Source: Faecalispora jeddahensis
GTDB taxonomy: Bacteria > Bacillota > Clostridia > Oscillospirales > Acutalibacteraceae
Direction of reading: 5' to 3'
Length of the DNA stretch: 64,000 nucleotides
NCBI RefSeq assembly: GCF_000577335.1
Contig: NZ_CBYL010000008.1
Coordinates: forward strand, 1-64,000
This document shows positions 24,669 through 35,132 of this stretch, piece by piece (the first letter of the stretch is position 1; the number at the start of each line of letters is the position of its first letter). The translations under genes and the position numbers were made by a program. The notes under the pieces are model-generated. The model was given only the letters and a program-made list of their open reading frames with translations, was not told where the DNA came from and made no database searches.

Positions 24669-25634
24669 TTATTCGTCGTCCTTGCGCAGGCTAAAGCCGA
24701 GGGAAGCCATCTTCCACACAACTTCCTCCAAAGACTTGCGGCCCAGGTTGCGAACCTTCATCATGTCTTCCTCAGACTTGTTGATCAGGTCCTCTACCGT
24801 ATTGATGCCGGCGCGCTTGAGGCAGTTAAAGGAGCGTACGGAAAGATCCAGCTCTTCGATGGTCATCTCCAGTACCTTTTCCTTGCCCTTCTCGTCCTTT
24901 TCCACCATGATCTCGGTGCTGCTGCCCTTATCAGACAGATCCACAAACAGATTCAGGTGTTCGGTCAGCACCTTGGCGGCCAAAGAAACGGCCTCCTGTG
25001 CGCTGATCACGCCGTTCGTCCACACATCCATGGTCAGCTTGTCGTAATCGATGCTCTGACCTACGCGGGTATTCTCGACATTGTAATTCACTTTTAAAAC
25101 CGGGGTATAAATAGAATCGACCGGAAGTTCACCAATCACGCTGCTGTTGCTGCCGCCGCGCATGTTCGCCTTGTTTTTATCGGCAGGAACATAGCCGCGG
25201 CCCTTATCCAGAGTCAGCTCCATATACAGCTTGGCGCCATCGGACAGAGTGGCGATATGCATATCGGGATTCAGGATCTCCACTTCACTGTCGCATTTGA
25301 TGGAATTCGCTGTCACTTCGCCGGGGCCCTCCGCGCTGATCTCAACGGTTTTGGGGCCGTCGCAGTGCAGCTTGGCAGTCAATCCCTTGATATTCAGTAC
25401 GATCTCGGTGACATCCTCTTTCACGCCGGGAATTGTGGAAAACTCGTGCAGAACACCGTCTATCTTAATCGAGGTAACAGCTACGCCCGGCAGGCTGGAA
25501 AGCAGCACGCGCCGCAGGCTGTTGCCCAGGGTGGTGCCAAAGCCCCTTTCGAGCGGTTCCACAACAAATATGCCGTGGGTTCCGTCACTGGATAACTCTT
25601 CTGTTTCGATTTTTGGCTTTTCGATCTCAATCAT
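24669..25634 (-). CDS. rpoA: RNA polymerase alpha subunit
   Basis: A 321-residue subunit that nucleates RNA polymerase assembly. The N-terminal dimerisation domain is about 1-230 ([20 protein letters not shown]). The C-terminal domain is about 250-315 ([22 protein letters not shown], then [10 protein letters not shown]) and binds UP elements and activators. The ATG at 25634 follows AAGGAGGTTCGCTG; the frame extending to 25661 contains that site and is not used. Confidence 0.97.
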   Translation of the reverse strand: MIEIEKPKIETEELSSDGTHGIFVVEPLERGFGTTLGNSLRRVLLSSLPGVAVTSIKIDGVLHEFSTIPGVKEDVTEIVLNIKGLTAKLHCDGPKTVEISAEGPGEVTANSIKCDSEVEILNPDMHIATLSDGAKLYMELTLDKGRGYVPADKNKANMRGGSNSSVIGELPVDSIYTPVLKVNYNVENTRVGQSIDYDKLTMDVWTNGVISAQEAVSLAAKVLTEHLNLFVDLSDKGSSTEIMVEKDEKGKEKVLEMTIEELDLSVRSFNCLKRAGINTVEDLINKSEEDMMKVRNLGRKSLEEVVWKMASLGFSLRKDDE

Positions 25635-25701
25635 CAGCGAACCTCCTTCACACATAAGCAAATTGCTTTGCCGTCATGTACACTGGCCTTGCGCAAAGGC
25701 A

Positions 25702-26328
25702 TTACTTGGAGTACAACTCAACGATGAGAGTTTCGTCAACTGCCAGCTCAATGTCTTCACGCTCGGGGAATGCCAGAACCTTGGCTTCGAGAGTGTTACG
25801 GTTGAGTTCCACCCATTTCGGTACAGGGCGGGAAGCGTTCGCCTCCAGCACAGCCTTGATCTTGTCGCTGCTGCGGCTAGATTCCTTGATTGAAATAACC
25901 TCACCCGGTTTTGTCAGGTAAGAGGGGATATCTACACGCTTGCCATTGATGGTGAAGTGACCGTGAACGACCAGCTGGCGAGCTTCCGCACGGGAACTGC
26001 CCCAGCCCAAACGGTACACAACGTTGTCCAGGCGGCTCTCGAGAATTCCGAGCAGCAAATCGCCGGTCTTGCCTTCCATGCGGGTAGCCATGTCATAGTA
26101 GCCTCTGAACTGGCTCTCCAGAACGCCGTAAAAGCGCTTGGTCATCTGCTTTGCACGCAGCTGCAGACCGTATTCAGAAGTCTTCTTGCGTCCCTGGCCG
26201 TGCTGGCCCGGGGCATATGCTCTGCGGCCAACTCCGCACTTGTCTGTGTAGCAGCGCTCGCCCTTTAAAAAGAGCTTCTGGCCTTCGCGGCGGCACAGCT
26301 TGCACACAGCCTCTGTATATCTTGCCAT
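25702..26328 (-). CDS. rpsD: 30S ribosomal protein S4 (zinc-binding form)
   Basis: A 208-residue primary 16S rRNA binder. The N-terminus carries four cysteines (CKLCRR and CYTDKC), the zinc-containing form of S4, and the S4 domain lies at about 98-160 ([22 protein letters not shown]). It is located in the alpha part of the cluster between rpsK and rpoA. S4 often represses its own operon, but no leader structure was identified here. Confidence 0.96.
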   Translation of the reverse strand: MARYTEAVCKLCRREGQKLFLKGERCYTDKCGVGRRAYAPGQHGQGRKKTSEYGLQLRAKQMTKRFYGVLESQFRGYYDMATRMEGKTGDLLLGILESRLDNVVYRLGWGSSRAEARQLVVHGHFTINGKRVDIPSYLTKPGEVISIKESSRSSDKIKAVLEANASRPVPKWVELNRNTLEAKVLAFPEREDIELAVDETLIVELYSK

Positions 26329-26364
26329 AATAAGGTTGCACCTCCTAAAAAATCGGTTTTGGTA

Positions 26365-26772
26365 CTAAACGCGTCTTCTCTTGGGCGGGCGGCATCCGTT
26401 GTGGGGGATGGGGGTCACATCTTTAATCATGCTGACCTCAAGCCCGGCGCCCTGCAGCGCGCGAATCGCGGCTTCACGGCCGGCGCCCGGTCCCTTAACG
26501 AAAACCTCTACCGATTTCATACCATGCTCCATCGCGATCTTGGCGGCTGTTTCCGCTGCAGACTGCGCGGCAAAGGGAGTGGACTTTCTGGAGCCTCTGA
26601 AGCCCAGCTCACCGGAGCTGGCCCAGGAAATTGCATTGCCCTGCACATCGGTAATGGTAACAATTGTATTGTTGAAAGTAGACTGAATGTGAGCAGCACC
26701 GCGTTCGATGTTCTTGCGTTCGCGGCGTCTGCGGACTGCGGTAGTTTTCTTACCGCCTTTTTGTGCTGCCAT
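26365..26772 (-). CDS. rpsK: 30S ribosomal protein S11
   Basis: A 135-residue platform protein with the signature ending [10 protein letters not shown] and the internal [14 protein letters not shown]. The extended basic N-terminus is normal for the family. It follows rpsM by 24 bases. Confidence 0.97.
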   Translation of the reverse strand: MAAQKGGKKTTAVRRRRERKNIERGAAHIQSTFNNTIVTITDVQGNAISWASSGELGFRGSRKSTPFAAQSAAETAAKIAMEHGMKSVEVFVKGPGAGREAAIRALQGAGLEVSMIKDVTPIPHNGCRPPKRRRV

Positions 26773-26796
26773 CTGAGTAATCCCTCCTGACTTCGC

Positions 26797-27165
26797 TTAT
26801 TTCTTCTTGTTTGCCATGGTTTTTCTGGGGCCCTTGCGAGTGCGGGCATTCGTCTTGGAACGCTGGCCGCGAACGGGCAGACCCTTGCGATGACGGATTC
26901 CGCGGTAGCAGCCGATTTCGATCAATCGTTTGATGTCGAACGCCACGTCGCGACGCAGATCGCCTTCCACGCGGCAGTTGTGGTCGATATACTCTCTCAG
27001 CTTTGCAGTGTCGTCTTCAGACAGATCGCGAACGCGGGTGTCCGGACTGACACCGGTTGCCTTCAGAATATCATTGGCAGTCTTGCGGCCAATTCCAAAA
27101 ATATAGGTAAGCCCAATTTCAATGCGTTTGTCTCTGGGCAAATCGATACCTGATATACGCGCCAT
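26797..27165 (-). CDS. rpsM: 30S ribosomal protein S13
   Basis: A 122-residue head protein that contacts L5 and the P-site tRNA. It opens [21 protein letters not shown] and ends in the basic tail [23 protein letters not shown], both typical. It lies between rpmJ and rpsK. Confidence 0.97.
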   Translation of the reverse strand: MARISGIDLPRDKRIEIGLTYIFGIGRKTANDILKATGVSPDTRVRDLSEDDTAKLREYIDHNCRVEGDLRRDVAFDIKRLIEIGCYRGIRHRKGLPVRGQRSKTNARTRKGPRKTMANKKK

Positions 27166-27199
27166 ACTGGTTGCACCTCCATAAGATCAAATTACGCCA

Positions 27200-27313
27200 T
27201 CAGCCCTGGCGCTGTTTATGCTTGGGATTCTCACAAATAACCATGATCTTTCCCTTGCGCTTAATGATTTTGCACTTCTCGCAAATTTTCTTTACAGAAG
27301 GTCTGACTTTCAT
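27200..27313 (-). CDS. rpmJ: 50S ribosomal protein L36 (zinc-binding form)
   Basis: A 37-residue protein beginning [20 protein letters not shown] and ending HKQRQG. The ligands CEKC, a later Cys (VICENPKH) and His make the zinc ribbon of the Cys-containing L36 form. AAGGAGG lies nine bases before the ATG at 27313. It occupies the usual slot between infA and rpsM. Confidence 0.96.
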   Translation of the reverse strand: MKVRPSVKKICEKCKIIKRKGKIMVICENPKHKQRQG

Positions 27314-27363
27314 TCTGTGCGCCCTCCTTGATGAAGTCGTTAAACAAATCGGATTTCACGGTT

Positions 27364-27582
27364 TTATTTCGAACGCCAGGTGATACGTCCGCGTGTAAGG
27401 TCATAGGGCGAAAGCTCTACGGTAACCTTATCGCCAGGCAGAATGCGGATGAAATTCATACGCAGCTTGCCGGAGATATGCGCCAGTATCGTGTGGCCGT
27501 TCGGCAGCTCTACGTTAAACATCGCGTTCGGCAGAGCTTCTGTTACGGTACCTTCTATTTCGATCACATCTTGTTTTGACAT
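27364..27582 (-). CDS. infA: Translation initiation factor IF-1
   Basis: A 72-residue OB-fold protein that occupies the ribosomal A site during initiation. It starts [22 protein letters not shown] and contains [19 protein letters not shown], the standard IF-1 pattern. It lies between the KOW-domain gene and rpmJ. Confidence 0.97.
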   Translation of the reverse strand: MSKQDVIEIEGTVTEALPNAMFNVELPNGHTILAHISGKLRMNFIRILPGDKVTVELSPYDLTRGRITWRSK

Positions 27583-27610
27583 AAATCAGCATAACCTCCT
27601 CTTGCAGAAA

Positions 27611-27850
27611 TCAGCTGTCCTGCGAAAAGCGCCGCAGGGCACAGCGGATTTCACGGTTGGTGTTCATCGAGCTAAGCAAGGTGTTTGTCGCGGCAAGGTG
27701 AACCGGGTTCTTGCGTTTGGGTCTTTCGAGCGGGCGGTGTTTTCCGTCGCAGACAACAACCTCGCGGCCGGAAGCCTCCAGCACCACTAAAAATTCACCT
27801 TTGTCGCGCCCTCTTAGTGACCGGACAACAAGCCCTCTAACAAAATCCAT
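27611..27850 (-). CDS. KOW-domain RNA-binding protein (L14e-like)
   Basis: A 79-residue basic protein with a KOW-like start (MDFVRGLVVRSLRGRDKGEFLVVLE) resembling the small clostridial proteins annotated as KOW-domain or L14E/L6E/L27E-like. These sit between map and infA in many Clostridia. It probably binds RNA and may be ribosome-associated; its function is not established. It is spaced 11 bases after map and 28 before infA, so it is co-transcribed with them. Confidence 0.8.
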   Translation of the reverse strand: MDFVRGLVVRSLRGRDKGEFLVVLEASGREVVVCDGKHRPLERPKRKNPVHLAATNTLLSSMNTNREIRCALRRFSQDS

Positions 27851-27861
27851 CCTGATTCCCC

Positions 27862-28614
27862 TTAATCCGGTAAGGTCAAAATGACAGGACCATCCGCGGT
27901 GATGGCAATCGAATGCTCGTAATGAGCGGCCAGCTTGCCGTCTGTTGTAACGGTGGTCCAGCCGTCAGATAATGTTTTGACGGTATGCACTCCGGCATTC
28001 ACCATTGGCTCAATGGCTATCGTCATGCCAGGTAACAATCGCACGCCCCGGCCGGGCGCGCCAAAATTCGGTACACTAGGATCTTCGTGCAGCTTCGCGC
28101 CTACTCCGTGGCCGACAAAATCGCGTACCACCGAGTAACCGCGTGCTTCGACATACGTTTGCACCGCATGGCCGATATCGCCAACCCTATTGCCGGCCTT
28201 TGCGGCGCGGATGCCCTCGTAAAGGCTCTCTCGGGTCGTATCCATCAGGCGCTGTGCTTCGGGGGAAACATCGCCGCACGCGAACGTGTAGGCGTTGTCG
28301 CCTGTAAAGCCCTCATAAAACGCGCCGATGTCGATGCTGACAATATCACCGTGCCCCAGGATCAAATCCTTGCTGGGTATGCCGTGGATAACCACATTAT
28401 TCACCGAAATGCAGGCGCTGGCCGGAAACCCGCCGTATCCCAGAAAGGAAGGCTTTGCACCCTCGCTTTCGATATAGCGGCGGGCAATGCGGTCGATCTC
28501 CCAGGTAGAAACACCGGGTTCGACCGCCTGGCCTGCCAGTTTTAATGCATTGGCTGAAATTCTTCCCGCTACCCGCATCGCTGCAAGCTCGCGGCTTGTT
28601 TTAAGCACAATCAT
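27862..28614 (-). CDS. map: Methionine aminopeptidase, type I
   Basis: A 250-residue metal-dependent enzyme that removes N-terminal methionine. The five metal ligands are recognisable in SIDIGAFYEGFTGDNAYTF (two Asp), GHGVGAKLHEDP (His), IAIEPM (Glu) and YEHSIA (Glu). No zinc-finger N-terminal extension is present. Its ATG overlaps the adk stop by four bases (ATGA), indicating translational coupling. Confidence 0.96.
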   Translation of the reverse strand: MIVLKTSRELAAMRVAGRISANALKLAGQAVEPGVSTWEIDRIARRYIESEGAKPSFLGYGGFPASACISVNNVVIHGIPSKDLILGHGDIVSIDIGAFYEGFTGDNAYTFACGDVSPEAQRLMDTTRESLYEGIRAAKAGNRVGDIGHAVQTYVEARGYSVVRDFVGHGVGAKLHEDPSVPNFGAPGRGVRLLPGMTIAIEPMVNAGVHTVKTLSDGWTTVTTDGKLAAHYEHSIAITADGPVILTLPD

Positions 28615-29252
28615 GACTGCGCCTCTTCCAATATAGCAAGAGTCTTGCGGGTCGTATCCGCAATATGCTCTTCCCCTTCCACAATGAACAGTTTGCCCTG
28701 CTTCTGGTAATATTCCTTCAGCGGCTCAGTCTGCTCATGGTAAACTTTCAGCCGTTCCTTCACTGTTTCGGGCTGGTCATCCTTACGCTGAGAAAGGGTG
28801 CCGCCGCACTTGTCGCAAACGCCCTCCACCTTGCTGGGTTTATACCGCACATGGTAGATTGCGCCGCAGTTGTCGCAGACACGGCGTCCGGATATTCTGG
28901 CGACGATGTCCTCGTCGGTCACCTCGATATCGATGACCTTATCGATCGGAAATCCCATTTTATCCAGAGCCTCGGCCTGAACAATGGTTCTCGGGAAACC
29001 GTCCAGGATAAATCCATTTTCACAGTCGCCCTTTGCCAGTCTTTCCTCGATGATACCGATCACGATCTCATCGGGGACCAGCTGGCCGGCTTCCATATAG
29101 GACTTTGCTTTCCGGCCCATTTCAGTACCGCTTTTCAGCGCTTCTCGAATTATCGTTCCCGTAGAAATGGCGGGAATAGACAAACGCTCGCAGATTACTT
29201 CAGCCTGCGTGCCTTTGCCGGCGCCCGGAGCGCCAAGAAGTATGATTTTCAT
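28611..29252 (-). CDS. adk: Adenylate kinase (zinc-lid form)
   Basis: A 213-residue enzyme interconverting ATP + AMP and 2 ADP. P-loop GAPGAGKGTQ near residues 7-16. The lid domain carries four cysteines (CDNCG and CDKCG) that bind structural zinc, the Gram-positive form. The secY-adk-map order is canonical, and the gene is coupled to map. Confidence 0.97.
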   Translation of the reverse strand: MKIILLGAPGAGKGTQAEVICERLSIPAISTGTIIREALKSGTEMGRKAKSYMEAGQLVPDEIVIGIIEERLAKGDCENGFILDGFPRTIVQAEALDKMGFPIDKVIDIEVTDEDIVARISGRRVCDNCGAIYHVRYKPSKVEGVCDKCGGTLSQRKDDQPETVKERLKVYHEQTEPLKEYYQKQGKLFIVEGEEHIADTTRKTLAILEEAQS

Positions 29253-29297
29253 AATCCTTTTCCCTCTCTCCCCATGTTGTTTTCAAAAGCCTACCTG

Positions 29298-30626
29298 TCA
29301 ATCAAGAAAGCCCTTGTAATGGCGCATCATCATCTGAGACTCCATCTGTTTGACTGTATCCAGAGCGACGCCTACCAAAATGATAAGAGAGGTACCGCCC
29401 AGAGACATGTTGTGCATTCCTGTTGCCGCACCGAAAATAATGGGCAGCAGGGCAACTACAGCCAGGAACAAAGCGCCAATCAGGGTAAGCTTGGAAAGGA
29501 TTCTAGAAATAAAATCGGAGGTCGGCTTGCCGGGGCGAACACCCGGAATCGTACCGTTGCTTTGACGAAGATTATTGGCCATTTCAATCGGATTATACTG
29601 AATGGTAACATAGAAATACGCAAACATAACAATCAGAAGGAAATACACCAGCGAGTACATCCAGCCGGTAGAGGAGAAGGCATCCAGGAAACCTTTCCAG
29701 AAACCGCTCTTCGGGTTGGTGAACAGCTGAATGGTGCTGGGAATGGCCAGGATCGAGCTTGCGAAGATGATCGGCATAACGCCGGACATCGCAATCTTGA
29801 TCGGAATATGGCTGGCCTGACCGCCATACATTTTGCGTCCCACCATGCGCTTGGCATACTGGATCGGAATCCGGCGCTCGGAGTTGTTCATCAGAACGAT
29901 GAACCAGATGACCGCCAGGAACAAAACGACGAAGATCGGAACAAACGCATAATACTTGCCATAGGTGGAAGGATCCTGATTGGCAATCTGCAGGTATTTG
30001 CCCAGCGTGTTCATGATATGCGGCATACGCGCCACAATACCAGAGAACAGCAGGATCGAAATACCGTTGCCGATACCGTACTTGTTGACCTGCTCGCCCA
30101 TCCACATCATCAGCGCCGTACCGGCGGTGAAGGTGAAGATGATAACCACAGCCGAGAAGGCCTGCTCCCAACCACTGTTGAACATGGTGATGGGGGTTCC
30201 CTCATAAGAGCTGTTGTGCAGATAGAAGTAGTAAGCGGTACCCTGAATCAGGCCCAGCACAACGGTGACGTAACGGGTAATGGCGGCAATCTTCTTGCGG
30301 CCCTCTTCGCCCTCTTTGGCCAAGCGCTCCAGAGGAGGCAGGGCCACAGTCAGCAGCTGCAGAATAATGGAGCTGTTGATGTAGGGTGTAACGCTCATGG
30401 CAAACAGGGTAGCGTTTGCGAACGCACCGCCGGAGAGCATATCTAAATACCCCAGCGCGTTGCCCGACTCGCCAACCTGGCCCATTAAACCCTGCAGGGC
30501 TTCCACGTTCAGGAAGGGCACCGTAATCACGGCGCCAAACCGGAACACAACGATTATGAACAGTGTAAACAGAATTTTTTTACGCAGATCGGGAATTGCC
30601 CAGGCATTCTTCATTGTAGAAAACAA
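29298..30626 (-). CDS. secY: Protein translocase subunit SecY
   Basis: A 442-residue channel-forming membrane protein with about ten transmembrane helices. Conserved pieces include NAWAIPDLRKKILFTL, the plug/helix-2 region GGAFANATLFAMSVTPYINSSII, and the cytoplasmic loop NNLRQSNGTIPGVRPGKPT. The start is TTG at 30626: AGAGG lies nine bases upstream and the resulting MFSTMKNAW matches the family N-terminus better than the ATG four codons later. It is one base after rplO. Confidence 0.96.
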   Translation of the reverse strand: MFSTMKNAWAIPDLRKKILFTLFIIVVFRFGAVITVPFLNVEALQGLMGQVGESGNALGYLDMLSGGAFANATLFAMSVTPYINSSIILQLLTVALPPLERLAKEGEEGRKKIAAITRYVTVVLGLIQGTAYYFYLHNSSYEGTPITMFNSGWEQAFSAVVIIFTFTAGTALMMWMGEQVNKYGIGNGISILLFSGIVARMPHIMNTLGKYLQIANQDPSTYGKYYAFVPIFVVLFLAVIWFIVLMNNSERRIPIQYAKRMVGRKMYGGQASHIPIKIAMSGVMPIIFASSILAIPSTIQLFTNPKSGFWKGFLDAFSSTGWMYSLVYFLLIVMFAYFYVTIQYNPIEMANNLRQSNGTIPGVRPGKPTSDFISRILSKLTLIGALFLAVVALLPIIFGAATGMHNMSLGGTSLIILVGVALDTVKQMESQMMMRHYKGFLD

Positions 30627-30627
30627 C

Positions 30628-31068
30628 TCAGATCACCTCTGCCTTCCCACCGGCAGCCTCAATCTTCTGCTTTGCCGCTTCAGAGAAGGACGTTGCCTTT
30701 ACTGTCAAGCTTTTGGTCAGCTTGCCGTTTGAAAGAATCTTCACTCCGTCAAAGGAATTTCTCACGATGCCGGCATCCAGCAGAGCCTGAATATCGACCA
30801 CCGCGCCGTTCTCAAAGGATTCCAGTGTACCAACGTTGATCGCAACGATGTCCTTCGCAAAAATATTGACAAAGCCCCTTTTGGGAAGTCTTCTCTGCAG
30901 AGGCATCTGGCCGCCTTCGAAACCTGCACGGAACCCACGGCCAGCTCTGGCCTTCTGGCCCTTATGACCCTTGCCGGAGGTTTTGCCCCAGCCGGAGCCG
31001 TGTCCTCTGCCGATTCTACGGGCCGTTTGGGTGGACCCGGGTACTGCAGATAAGTCATGCAACTTCAT
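30628..31068 (-). CDS. rplO: 50S ribosomal protein L15
   Basis: A 146-residue protein with the glycine/arginine-rich extension ([25 protein letters not shown]) that runs into 23S rRNA and a globular C-terminus. Its stop lies one base before the secY start. Confidence 0.97.
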   Translation of the reverse strand: MKLHDLSAVPGSTQTARRIGRGHGSGWGKTSGKGHKGQKARAGRGFRAGFEGGQMPLQRRLPKRGFVNIFAKDIVAINVGTLESFENGAVVDIQALLDAGIVRNSFDGVKILSNGKLTKSLTVKATSFSEAAKQKIEAAGGKAEVI

Positions 31069-31086
31069 TTACTCGCACCTCCTTGC

Positions 31087-31266
31087 TTACGCTTTGCTTA
31101 CCTCGATGAGGTGGATAATCTTTGCCACCTTGCCTTTGGTCTGAGGATTATCGGGCTGCGTAGTGCAGTCGCCGATCTTATGCAAACCAAGGGACTGAGC
31201 GGTCGCAATCTGGTCCTTGTGGCTGCCGATCAGGCTTTTTACCAACTTGATGTGAATCTGTGCCAT
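31087..31266 (-). CDS. rpmD: 50S ribosomal protein L30
   Basis: A 59-residue protein, MAQIHIKLVKSLIGSHKDQ onward, with the typical SLGLHKIGD motif. The start at 31266 is preceded by AGGGGGGCAGCAAT; the longer frame to 31359 overlaps rpsE and is not used. It lies between rpsE and rplO. Confidence 0.95.
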   Translation of the reverse strand: MAQIHIKLVKSLIGSHKDQIATAQSLGLHKIGDCTTQPDNPQTKGKVAKIIHLIEVSKA

Positions 31267-31282
31267 ATTGCTGCCCCCCTTG

Positions 31283-31780
31283 TTACAGAATCTCTTTTGC
31301 CGATTTACCGCGGATCGCAGCAACCTCTTCGGCAGTGCGCAGCTGAGCGAGACCTTCAATGGTCGCGCGAACCACGTTGCACGGGTTGTTGGAGCGCAGT
31401 GCCTTGGTACGGATGTCTTTAATACCAGCAGATTCTACTACCGCACGAACCGCACCGCCGGCGATAACACCGGTACCGGGAGCGGCGGGCTTCATCAGCA
31501 CGCGGCCTGCGCCGTATGCGCCGATGACTTCGTGAGGAATTGTGCTGCCGCGCAGAGAAACCTTGATCAGGTTCTTCTTGGCGTCCTCAATTCCCTTGCG
31601 GATGGAATCCGGAACTTCTCCTGCCTTACCAATACCGAAACCGACTGTTCCGTTGCCGTCACCGACAACTACCAGAGCGGCAAACTTGAAGATACGTCCG
31701 CCCTTTACGGTTTTGGATACGCGGTTGATGGCAACCACGCGCTCTTTCAGATCCAAAGTAGATGCGTCAATTCTAGCCAA
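31283..31780 (-). CDS. rpsE: 30S ribosomal protein S5
   Basis: A 165-residue protein important for decoding accuracy. The N-terminal double-stranded RNA-binding fold ([20 protein letters not shown]) is followed by the C-terminal domain with [19 protein letters not shown]. Standard length and position in the spc section. Confidence 0.97.
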   Translation of the reverse strand: MARIDASTLDLKERVVAINRVSKTVKGGRIFKFAALVVVGDGNGTVGFGIGKAGEVPDSIRKGIEDAKKNLIKVSLRGSTIPHEVIGAYGAGRVLMKPAAPGTGVIAGGAVRAVVESAGIKDIRTKALRSNNPCNVVRATIEGLAQLRTAEEVAAIRGKSAKEIL

Positions 31781-31797
31781 AAGTATTCCTCCTTCTC

Positions 31798-32157
31798 TCA
31801 GAACTTGAGGCCGCCCTCGCGGGCGCCTTCGGCCAGCTCTTTGACGCGGCCGTGGAAAATATAACCGCCGCGGTCGAACACGACCTCGGTGATCCCCTTC
31901 TCAGCCGCGCGCTTAGCGATCAGTTCGCCAACCTGCTTTGCGGCTTCCTTGTTTCCGCCATTGCCAGTAAACTCTTTGTCCAGCGTGGAAGCTGCCGCGA
32001 GAGTAACTCCCGCAACATCGTCGATAATCTGGGCGTAGATGTTCTTGGCGGAGCGGAATACATTCAGGCGCGGGCGCTCTGCAGTGCCCGTAACCTTGCC
32101 GCGCACACGACGGTGGCGGTTCAGTCTGGCTTTATTTGTATCAGCCTTGTTCACCAT
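31798..32157 (-). CDS. rplR: 50S ribosomal protein L18
   Basis: A 119-residue 5S rRNA-binding protein: basic N-terminus ([21 protein letters not shown]) and the conserved end [26 protein letters not shown]. It lies between rplF and rpsE. Confidence 0.97.
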   Translation of the reverse strand: MVNKADTNKARLNRHRRVRGKVTGTAERPRLNVFRSAKNIYAQIIDDVAGVTLAAASTLDKEFTGNGGNKEAAKQVGELIAKRAAEKGITEVVFDRGGYIFHGRVKELAEGAREGGLKF

Positions 32158-32177
32158 ATTGATTCACTCTCCTTCAG

Positions 32178-32726
32178 TTACTTCTTCGAGCCCTTACCGG
32201 CCTTGCCTTCCTTACGGCGGACAAATTCACCAGCATAACGAATTCCCTTGCCCTTATACGGCTCCGGCGGACGTTTCTCGCGGACTTCCGCGGCAAACTG
32301 GCCAACCTTCTGCTTGTCGATCCCATGAATGATGATCTTGTTGGGCGTGGGAGCTTCGATCTGGATCTCGTCTGTCTCAGACACGATCACCTGATGGGAA
32401 TAACCCAGGTTCATGACCAGGTCCTTGCCCTGCTTCTGCACACGGTAACCAACACCCAGAACGTCGAGCTCCTTCTTGAAGCCCTCTGTCACACCGACCA
32501 CCATGTTGTGCACCAGCGTGCGGGTCAGGCCGTGCAGCGCACGGTTTTCCTTCTCGTCGTTCGGGCGGGTCACGATAAGCTCGCTGCCCTCCTGAGAGAT
32601 CGTCATGTTCGGGTGGAACTGCTGTGTCAGAGTTCCCTTTGCTCCCTTAACAGTAACAACGTTGCCGTCGATTTTCACTTCGACGCCAGCGGGAATATTT
32701 ATGGGTTTTCTTCCAATTCGCGACAT
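32178..32726 (-). CDS. rplF: 50S ribosomal protein L6
   Basis: A 182-residue protein with two similar alpha/beta domains. It starts [17 protein letters not shown] and has the C-terminal signature [24 protein letters not shown]. Located near the factor-binding site of the large subunit. Confidence 0.97.
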   Translation of the reverse strand: MSRIGRKPINIPAGVEVKIDGNVVTVKGAKGTLTQQFHPNMTISQEGSELIVTRPNDEKENRALHGLTRTLVHNMVVGVTEGFKKELDVLGVGYRVQKQGKDLVMNLGYSHQVIVSETDEIQIEAPTPNKIIIHGIDKQKVGQFAAEVREKRPPEPYKGKGIRYAGEFVRRKEGKAGKGSKK

Positions 32727-32742
32727 AATAGCACCCCCTTGT

Positions 32743-33141
32743 TTACCAAATAAACGCCAGAACTTCGCCGCCTACATTCTCTTTGCGCGCCTGACGGTCC
32801 GTCATGACGCCCTTGGAGGTAGAAATGACCGCGATGCCGAGGCCCTTGAGAACCTTGGGCAGATCTTCTGCGTTGGAATAAATGCGCAGGCCGGGTTTCG
32901 ACACTCTGCGCAGGCCTTTGATGACGGGGGTCTTGCCCTCGCCGTACTTCAGATTCACTTTCAGAATCCCCTGTTTGCCGTCCTCGATCACCGTGTAGTT
33001 CTTTACATATCCCTCTTCAACCAGAATCTTGATGATAGACTCTTTCATGTTGCTCTTGGGGATCTCAACGGAATCGTGCTTGGCAGCATTCGCGTTGCGA
33101 ATACGGGTGAGCAAATCAGCGATTGTATCTGTAATCTGCAT
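32743..33141 (-). CDS. rpsH: 30S ribosomal protein S8
   Basis: A 132-residue central-domain assembly protein. The N-terminal [16 protein letters not shown] and the C-terminal [28 protein letters not shown] are diagnostic. S8 is the usual translational repressor of the spc operon, though no repressor target is evident by eye. Confidence 0.97.
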   Translation of the reverse strand: MQITDTIADLLTRIRNANAAKHDSVEIPKSNMKESIIKILVEEGYVKNYTVIEDGKQGILKVNLKYGEGKTPVIKGLRRVSKPGLRIYSNAEDLPKVLKGLGIAVISTSKGVMTDRQARKENVGGEVLAFIW

Positions 33142-33159
33142 ACCGTTCCCTCCTTTGCT

Positions 33160-33345
33160 TTACCAGCTGGCTTTTTTCACGCCCGGGATCTCACCCTTAT
33201 GGGCAAGCTCGCGGAAGCATATGCGGCAAATCCCGAACTTGCGGAGATAAGCATGCGGCCGGCCGCAGATTTTGCAGCGGTTATGCTCTCTGGAGGAAAA
33301 TTTCGCCGTCCTCAGCTGTTTGATTTTCATTGATGTTTTGGCCAC
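33160..33345 (-). CDS. rpsZ: 30S ribosomal protein S14, type Z
   Basis: A 61-residue short S14 with the four zinc cysteines in CKICGRPH and [11 protein letters not shown]. This is the zinc-containing form found in many Firmicutes, rather than the roughly 90-residue zinc-free type. It sits between rplE and rpsH. Confidence 0.96.
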   Translation of the reverse strand: MAKTSMKIKQLRTAKFSSREHNRCKICGRPHAYLRKFGICRICFRELAHKGEIPGVKKASW

Positions 33346-33357
33346 AATAATCCCTCC

Positions 33358-33897
33358 TTATCTCGCAAACGGAGCGCCCATCAGCGTCAGCAGCTCGCGG
33401 GCCTCTTCGTCGGTTTTTGCGGTGGTTACGAAGCAGATATCCATTCCGCGCACCTTGTCGATCTTATCGTACTCGATCTCGGGGAAAATCAGCTGCTCCT
33501 TGATGCCCATGTTGTAGTTGCCGCGTCCGTCAAAGGAATTCGGATTGATCCCTCTAAAGTCTCTGACGCGGGGCAGCGCGACGTTGAAGAAACGGTCGAT
33601 AAACTCATACATGTTCTCGCCTCTGAGCGTAACCTTCACGCCGATGTTCATGCCTTCACGCAGCTTAAAGTTCGCAACGGATTTCTTCGCCTTGCAAACC
33701 TGGGGCTTCTGGCCGGTAATCGCTGCAATGTCAGTCATGATGGCGTCGATTACCTTAGAATTGTCACGGGCTTCGCCGGCGCCTACATTGATGACGATTT
33801 TTTCGAGCTTGGGGATCTCCATCACGCTCTTGTAGCTGAATTTCTTCATGAGCGCGGGCGAGACCTCCTGCTTGTAAAACTCCTTCAGTCTGGCCAT
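33358..33897 (-). CDS. rplE: 50S ribosomal protein L5
   Basis: A 179-residue 5S rRNA-binding protein. It starts [20 protein letters not shown] and ends [18 protein letters not shown]. The ATG at 33897 is preferred, since the extra 15 codons upstream overlap the end of rplX spacing and lack family similarity. Confidence 0.95.
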   Translation of the reverse strand: MARLKEFYKQEVSPALMKKFSYKSVMEIPKLEKIVINVGAGEARDNSKVIDAIMTDIAAITGQKPQVCKAKKSVANFKLREGMNIGVKVTLRGENMYEFIDRFFNVALPRVRDFRGINPNSFDGRGNYNMGIKEQLIFPEIEYDKIDKVRGMDICFVTTAKTDEEARELLTLMGAPFAR

Positions 33898-33914
33898 GTC
33901 GTATTCTTCCTCCC

Positions 33915-34235
33915 TTACAGCGACTCGCCGCATTTTACGCAAACGCGGTCTTTGGTGCCGTCCTCATAGAGCTTATGCGCAACACGAGTGGGCTTTCCGC
34001 AGCGAGGGCAAACGATCTGAACCTTGCAGGCGTACAGAGCGCCCTCGGCCTTTACGAGTCCGCCCGGGGCACCCATTTTACGGGGCTTTACATGCTTTGT
34101 TACCATGTTGCGGCCCTCGACGATCACTTTGCCCTCTTTGGGGCTGACCGCCAGAACCTTCCCCTGCTTGCCGCGCTCTTTGCCGCTCAAAATGATGACG
34201 GTGTCACCAGTTTTTACATGAACTTTGTTATTCAT
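33915..34235 (-). CDS. rplX: 50S ribosomal protein L24
   Basis: A 106-residue assembly-initiator protein with an N-terminal KOW motif ([21 protein letters not shown]). The C-terminus contains [10 protein letters not shown] and VCVKCGE, a zinc-ribbon-like pair seen in many Firmicutes L24 proteins. Confidence 0.96.
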   Translation of the reverse strand: MNNKVHVKTGDTVIILSGKERGKQGKVLAVSPKEGKVIVEGRNMVTKHVKPRKMGAPGGLVKAEGALYACKVQIVCPRCGKPTRVAHKLYEDGTKDRVCVKCGESL

Positions 34236-34250
34236 TAGTGAACACCTCCA

Positions 34251-34619
34251 TTACAGTACTTCCGGGGCAAGGCTTAAGATTTTCAGGTAATCCTTATCGC
34301 GCAGTTCTCTGGCAACGGGCCCAAAGATACGCGTGCCCCTGGGGTTTTTGTCGTCCTTAATAATAACAGCCGCGTTCTCGTCGAAGCGGATATACGTTCC
34401 GTCGTGGCGGCGAACGCCAAAAGCGGTACGAACAATAACCGCTTTAACAACGTCGCCTTTTTTAACAACGCCGCCGGGTGCTGCTTTTTTGACCGAAGCT
34501 ACCACAACGTCGCCAATATTGGCATACCTTCTGCCGGTGCCGCCCAGCACGCGAATGCACATAAGCTCTTTCGCGCCGGTGTTGTCGGCAACCTTGAGGT
34601 AAGTCTGCTGTTGTATCAC
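34251..34619 (-). CDS. rplN: 50S ribosomal protein L14
   Basis: A 122-residue protein at the subunit interface, beginning [22 protein letters not shown] with [21 protein letters not shown] near the C-terminus. Standard length. Confidence 0.97.
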   Translation of the reverse strand: MIQQQTYLKVADNTGAKELMCIRVLGGTGRRYANIGDVVVASVKKAAPGGVVKKGDVVKAVIVRTAFGVRRHDGTYIRFDENAAVIIKDDKNPRGTRIFGPVARELRDKDYLKILSLAPEVL

Positions 34620-34647
34620 AGTGCGTTCCTCCTTCGCTGAAAGCTAC

Positions 34648-34905
34648 TTATTTTGCTTTCTCAATAATCTCGACAAGACGCCATCTTTTTTCTTTGGAAA
34701 GGGGACGGGTCTCCATCACACGCACGCGGTCACCGATGTTGCACTCGTTGTTTTCGTCATGAACCTTCAGTTTCACAGTACGCTTGATAATCTTGTTGTA
34801 AAGCGGATGCTTCACGCTGTCCTGGATAGCGACAACGGCGGTTTTGTCCATCTTATTGCTGACGACCTTGCCGACGTTGGTTTTTCTCATATTTCTGTCA
34901 CTCAC
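34648..34905 (-). CDS. rpsQ: 30S ribosomal protein S17
   Basis: An 85-residue OB-fold protein, a primary 16S rRNA binder. It contains [16 protein letters not shown] and [22 protein letters not shown], both typical. Confidence 0.97.
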   Translation of the reverse strand: MSDRNMRKTNVGKVVSNKMDKTAVVAIQDSVKHPLYNKIIKRTVKLKVHDENNECNIGDRVRVMETRPLSKEKRWRLVEIIEKAK

Positions 34906-34925
34906 AGCTTAATCCTCCCTTCCCA

Positions 34926-35132
34926 TTACGCTTTCGCGCTGTCCTTCAGCTCATTGTCACGCAGCACGGTCTTAATGCGGGCAATGTCTTTCTTGACAGC
35001 GGAAATTCGCATCGGGTTGTCAAGCTGATTAATGGCAAGCTGAAAACGCAGGTTGAAAAGCTCTTCTTTCAGATCCTTCAGCTTGCTCTGCAGCTCTTCG
35101 GTTGTCAACTCTCTAATCTCTGCGGCCTTCAT
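34926..35132 (-). CDS. rpmC: 50S ribosomal protein L29
   Basis: A 68-residue helical hairpin protein near the tunnel exit ([18 protein letters not shown], then [19 protein letters not shown]). Its ATG overlaps the rplP stop by four bases, implying coupled translation. Confidence 0.96.
   Translation of the reverse strand: MKAAEIRELTTEELQSKLKDLKEELFNLRFQLAINQLDNPMRISAVKKDIARIKTVLRDNELKDSAKA

Noticed and set aside
28665-30446. A 593-codon plus-strand frame antisense to adk and secY
   Set aside because: Low-complexity His/Asn/Gln-rich shadow of membrane-protein codons.
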